From: Streptomyces tirandamycinicus
Lineage (GTDB): Bacteria > Actinomycetota > Actinomycetes > Streptomycetales > Streptomycetaceae
Assembly (NCBI RefSeq): GCF_003097515.1
Contig: NZ_CP029188.1
Span: 310,001 to 374,000 of the forward strand
DNA length: 64,000 nt
Reading direction: 5' to 3'
Shown: positions 61,856 through 64,000 of the stretch, one piece after another
Position numbering within the stretch: the first letter of the stretch is position 1
Layout of the letters: every line of letters starts with the position of its first letter
The notes under the pieces: generated by a model
Told to the model about the DNA's origin: nothing
The model's input: the letters and a program-made list of their open reading frames with translations, nothing else
Databases searched by the model: none
Position numbers and translations under genes: made by a program

Positions 61856-63141
61856 GCGCGTCGACGGCCGACTCCACCAGCTCGCAACGGCCGCGGCTGG
61901 GACGGGACTTCCCCTGGCTGTGGTGGTCCGCCGCCGTCTCCTCACTCGGTGACGGGGCCACCATCGCCGCCGCCCCCCTGCTGGCGAGCCGGCTGACCGA
62001 CGACCCCCGCCTGATCGGCGCGGCCTCGGTCGCCTTCACCGCGCCGTTCATCCTGTTCGGCATCCCGGCAGGGCTGCTGCTCGACCGCGTCGACATCCGG
62101 GCGATGATGGTGCGCGTCGACTTCGCCCGGGCCGCCCTGCTGGCCGTGCTCACCCTCGGGATCCTCGGCGGCTGGGGCGGGCTGCCGCTGCTCTACGTGT
62201 GCATGTTCCTGCTCGGCACCGGCGAGGTCCTCTGCCGCAACGCCGCCCAGGTACTCGTCCCCTTCATCACCCCGAAGGACGGGCTCGCCACCGCCAACGC
62301 CCGCATCATGGCCGCGCAGGAGGCCGGCGCCGGCTTCGTCGGCCCACTCGTCGGCGCGCTGCTGTTCGGTGTGGCGATGGCCCTGCCGTTCGGCGTGGAC
62401 GCGGCCACCTTCCTGTGCTCCGCCGTCCTGGTCAGCCGCATCCGCCGCACCCGGCCGGTCGAGCCGGGCACGGACCGGGCCGGCGTGCTGTCGCAGATGC
62501 TGGCGGGCGCCAGATGGCTGTACGGGCACCACCTGCTGCGCAGCCTCGCCCTGGTGTCCTGTCTGATCAACCTCGCCGGGAGCGCGATGCTCGCCGTGCT
62601 CGTGGTGCACAGCGGGAGGATCCTCCACCTGGGCCCCTTCGGGTACGGCGCCCTGCTCGCCTGCCAGGCCGTGGGAGCCGTCGTGGCGTCACGGTTCGCC
62701 CCCGCCCTGACACAACGCCTCGGCAGGGAGGGCGCGCTGGTCGCGACCGCCGCCCTGATCGCCACGAGCGAGACGGTGCTGGCCGCCGCCTCGTCGGCGT
62801 ACGCGGCCGGTGCGGCGCTCGCCATCTTCGCGTGCGGGACGGTGACATGGAACGTCGTCGTGGTCGTCCTGCGGCAGACCCTGGTGCCGCAGCACCTGCT
62901 CGGGCGGGCCAACAGCGTGTACCGGCTCGTCGCCTGGGGCGGACTGCCGATCGGTGCGGCGGCGGGCGGCTTCCTCGCCGCCGAGGTCGGCACCCGCGCC
63001 GTGTTCGGCGCCGGCGCGGTGGTCATGGCGGTCGTCGCGGCGGCACTCCTGGTGGGCGCCCGCCGCCGGTGGATCACCCGCGCCGAGCAGAGCTCCGTAC
63101 GGAGCGCCGAGCAGACCCCGCGGCCGACGGGCGAGACCTGA
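61852..63141 (+). CDS. MFS transporter
   Basis: This 429-residue major facilitator has about 12 hydrophobic helices. It belongs to the MFS_3/enterobactin-exporter-like group found in natural-product clusters: LWWSAAVSSLGDGATIAAAP at helix 1, then LLLDRVDIRAMMVRVDFARA, the loop 2-3 motif with the D-R pair, and LLGTGEVLCRNAAQVLVPFI. The ends are hydrophilic. The ATG at 61852 overlaps the stop of the eleven-residue ORF. The next gene starts 69 bases on. Export of the cluster's product, or self-protection, is the natural reading but is inferred from position. Confidence 0.9.
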   Translation: MSASTADSTSSQRPRLGRDFPWLWWSAAVSSLGDGATIAAAPLLASRLTDDPRLIGAASVAFTAPFILFGIPAGLLLDRVDIRAMMVRVDFARAALLAVLTLGILGGWGGLPLLYVCMFLLGTGEVLCRNAAQVLVPFITPKDGLATANARIMAAQEAGAGFVGPLVGALLFGVAMALPFGVDAATFLCSAVLVSRIRRTRPVEPGTDRAGVLSQMLAGARWLYGHHLLRSLALVSCLINLAGSAMLAVLVVHSGRILHLGPFGYGALLACQAVGAVVASRFAPALTQRLGREGALVATAALIATSETVLAAASSAYAAGAALAIFACGTVTWNVVVVVLRQTLVPQHLLGRANSVYRLVAWGGLPIGAAAGGFLAAEVGTRAVFGAGAVVMAVVAAALLVGARRRWITRAEQSSVRSAEQTPRPTGET

Positions 63142-63210
63142 GCCCGGCAGCCGCCCGGCGCGCCCGCGCCGCCGTACCCGACACCCGGTCCACTCCGGAA
63201 AGGACACGCG

Positions 63211-64000
63211 TTGACGACCACGAGCCTGCCCCAACCACCCAGGTCGCGGCTGGGCCACACCTACCGGGAGCAGCTCGCGCGGTACGCGCCGGGCGGCCAC
63301 CCCACGGCCGCCGCCCGGGAGTCGGCCGCACTCACGCTGGCGTACCAGGACCGGTTCCTGAGCGGCCCCGCCTTCCTCAGCGAGGCCGAGCGAAGCACCG
63401 TCGTGGACGACCTCCACACCGCCTACGGGCTGCTGCGCTCGCTGCCGGAGCGGGTGTTCGGCGGAAGCATCACCGCACTGGCCGCGGCGGTCGGCCTGGA
63501 TCCCCTGCAGTCGGCGCTGATCACCCGCAGCGCCCGGACCGGGGCGCTCCTCCCCCTGGGGCGGGCCGACCTCTACCACGACGGCACGGGCTTCAGACTC
63601 CTCGAGTTCAACATCACCAGCGCGCTCGGCGGCTTCGAGAACGCGGACATCAACCGGGCGATGCTGGCCTACCCGCCTCTGGAGGAGTTCGTACGGCGGC
63701 ACGGTCTGCGCTACCGGGACACCCTGGGCTGCATGGTGCGGACCATGTACGCCGAGTGCGCCTCGGTACTCCCCACCGATCGGCCACCCGTCGTCGCCGT
63801 GGTGGACACGGCGGAGAACTTCGCCGTGGTGGGGCCCAGGCTGAGGGTGTTCGCGGCGAAGCTGGCCGACCACGGAGTCGAGGGGATCGCCTGCGACCTC
63901 GGCGAACTCCGCTACCCCGGCGGCCGTCCCACCGTGTCGGGCCGCGCCGTCGACATCGTCTTCCGGTACTTCCTGGCCGAGGACCTCACCGACCCCGCCA
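63211..64000 (+). CDS. Second ATP-grasp-type ligase-like protein, cut by window end
   Basis: From a TTG at 63211, with AAAGGA about eight bases upstream, 263 codons run to the window end with no stop. The protein begins MTTTSLPQPPRSRLGHTYRE. The segment GTGFRLLEFNITSALGGFEN corresponds to PRFLEFNVSGALGG in the protein at 53713-55068, and VVAVVDTAENFAVVGPRLRV to its VAVVGSARVTGVERRYFEME, so the two are related though distant. The ATP-binding C-terminal half would lie beyond base 64000. A second ligase implies two amide or ester bonds in the product (inference). Confidence 0.65.
   Translation, partial: MTTTSLPQPPRSRLGHTYREQLARYAPGGHPTAAARESAALTLAYQDRFLSGPAFLSEAERSTVVDDLHTAYGLLRSLPERVFGGSITALAAAVGLDPLQSALITRSARTGALLPLGRADLYHDGTGFRLLEFNITSALGGFENADINRAMLAYPPLEEFVRRHGLRYRDTLGCMVRTMYAECASVLPTDRPPVVAVVDTAENFAVVGPRLRVFAAKLADHGVEGIACDLGELRYPGGRPTVSGRAVDIVFRYFLAEDLTDPA

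Noticed and set aside
53106..64000. Aromatic meta-cleavage catabolic operon, because of DmpF/DmpG
   Set aside because: No extradiol dioxygenase, hydratase, decarboxylase or semialdehyde dehydrogenase is present, while an oxoamine synthase, ligases and an exporter are.

Overview
The window is high-GC actinobacterial DNA, almost certainly from a Streptomyces chromosome. Evidence: extreme GC at third codon positions, frequent GTG/TTG starts, ATGA/GTGA/TGATG coupled genes, monomeric NADP-isocitrate dehydrogenase, fused SpoIIE-phosphatase/HATPase proteins, an OhrR/Ohr pair, DUF6421, and a DtxR/DmdR-type iron box. I found no tRNA, rRNA, CRISPR array, transposase or phage gene. About 50 genes are supported. 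Ten strong hairpins mark transcription ends, most of them between convergent genes.

Layout. 1-0.3 kb: truncated iron-regulated DUF2470 gene. 0.5-8.4 kb: five minus-strand genes (SWIM zinc finger, DUF5691, VWA, MoxR-type AAA ATPase, DUF5682), a chelatase-like NTPase system of unknown job; three of them carry in-frame 9/18-bp repeats. 8.9-12.1 kb: aldehyde dehydrogenase plus GMC oxidoreductase (glycine-betaine type). 12.2-14.5 kb: isocitrate dehydrogenase. 14.6-24.5 kb: a broken SpoIIE phosphatase gene, a cyclopropane-synthase-like methyltransferase, a small ORF, an alcohol dehydrogenase, a thioredoxin-reductase-like flavoprotein with a 9-bp repeat tract, an intact SpoIIE phosphatase and a cyclophilin. 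25.2-28.5 kb: threonine aldolase, SDR and DUF6421 operon. 28.9-45.2 kb: single housekeeping and accessory genes (phosphodiesterase, GNAT, VOC, M56 peptidase, PAP2, HAD, TetR, LVIVD and DUF305 divergent pair, FprA-like reductase, ArsR, Ohr/OhrR, OYE, BNR-repeat protein, uracil-DNA glycosylase, BadF-type kinase, CbiX-like protein). 45.8-53.0 kb: bacterial nitric oxide synthase, FUSC membrane protein with a terminator-bearing leader, DUF6328, iron-permease-like protein, Lrp regulator, a kinase remnant, and aminopeptidase P.

53.1-64.0 kb is the most unusual part. A tightly coupled minus-strand operon encodes acetaldehyde-dehydrogenase-like (DmpF), 4-hydroxy-2-oxovalerate-aldolase-like (DmpG), JmjC/cupin-type dioxygenase, alpha-oxoamine synthase, CitE/HpcH-type CoA lyase, ornithine-cyclodeaminase-like protein, and an ATP-grasp-like ligase, followed by a MaoC dehydratase. 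Diverging from it are a tiny Cys-containing ORF, an MFS transporter and a second ligase-like gene running off the window. Known family chemistry suggests a small-molecule pathway: C-C bond formation on CoA thioesters, PLP-dependent condensation of an acyl-CoA with an amino acid to an aminoketone, hydroxylation, amide ligation and export. The logic resembles what I recall for ketomemicin-type carbonylmethylene pseudopeptides, but the set of enzymes is different and the product is unknown.

All calls are from reading the sequence and recognising families; no database search was run.
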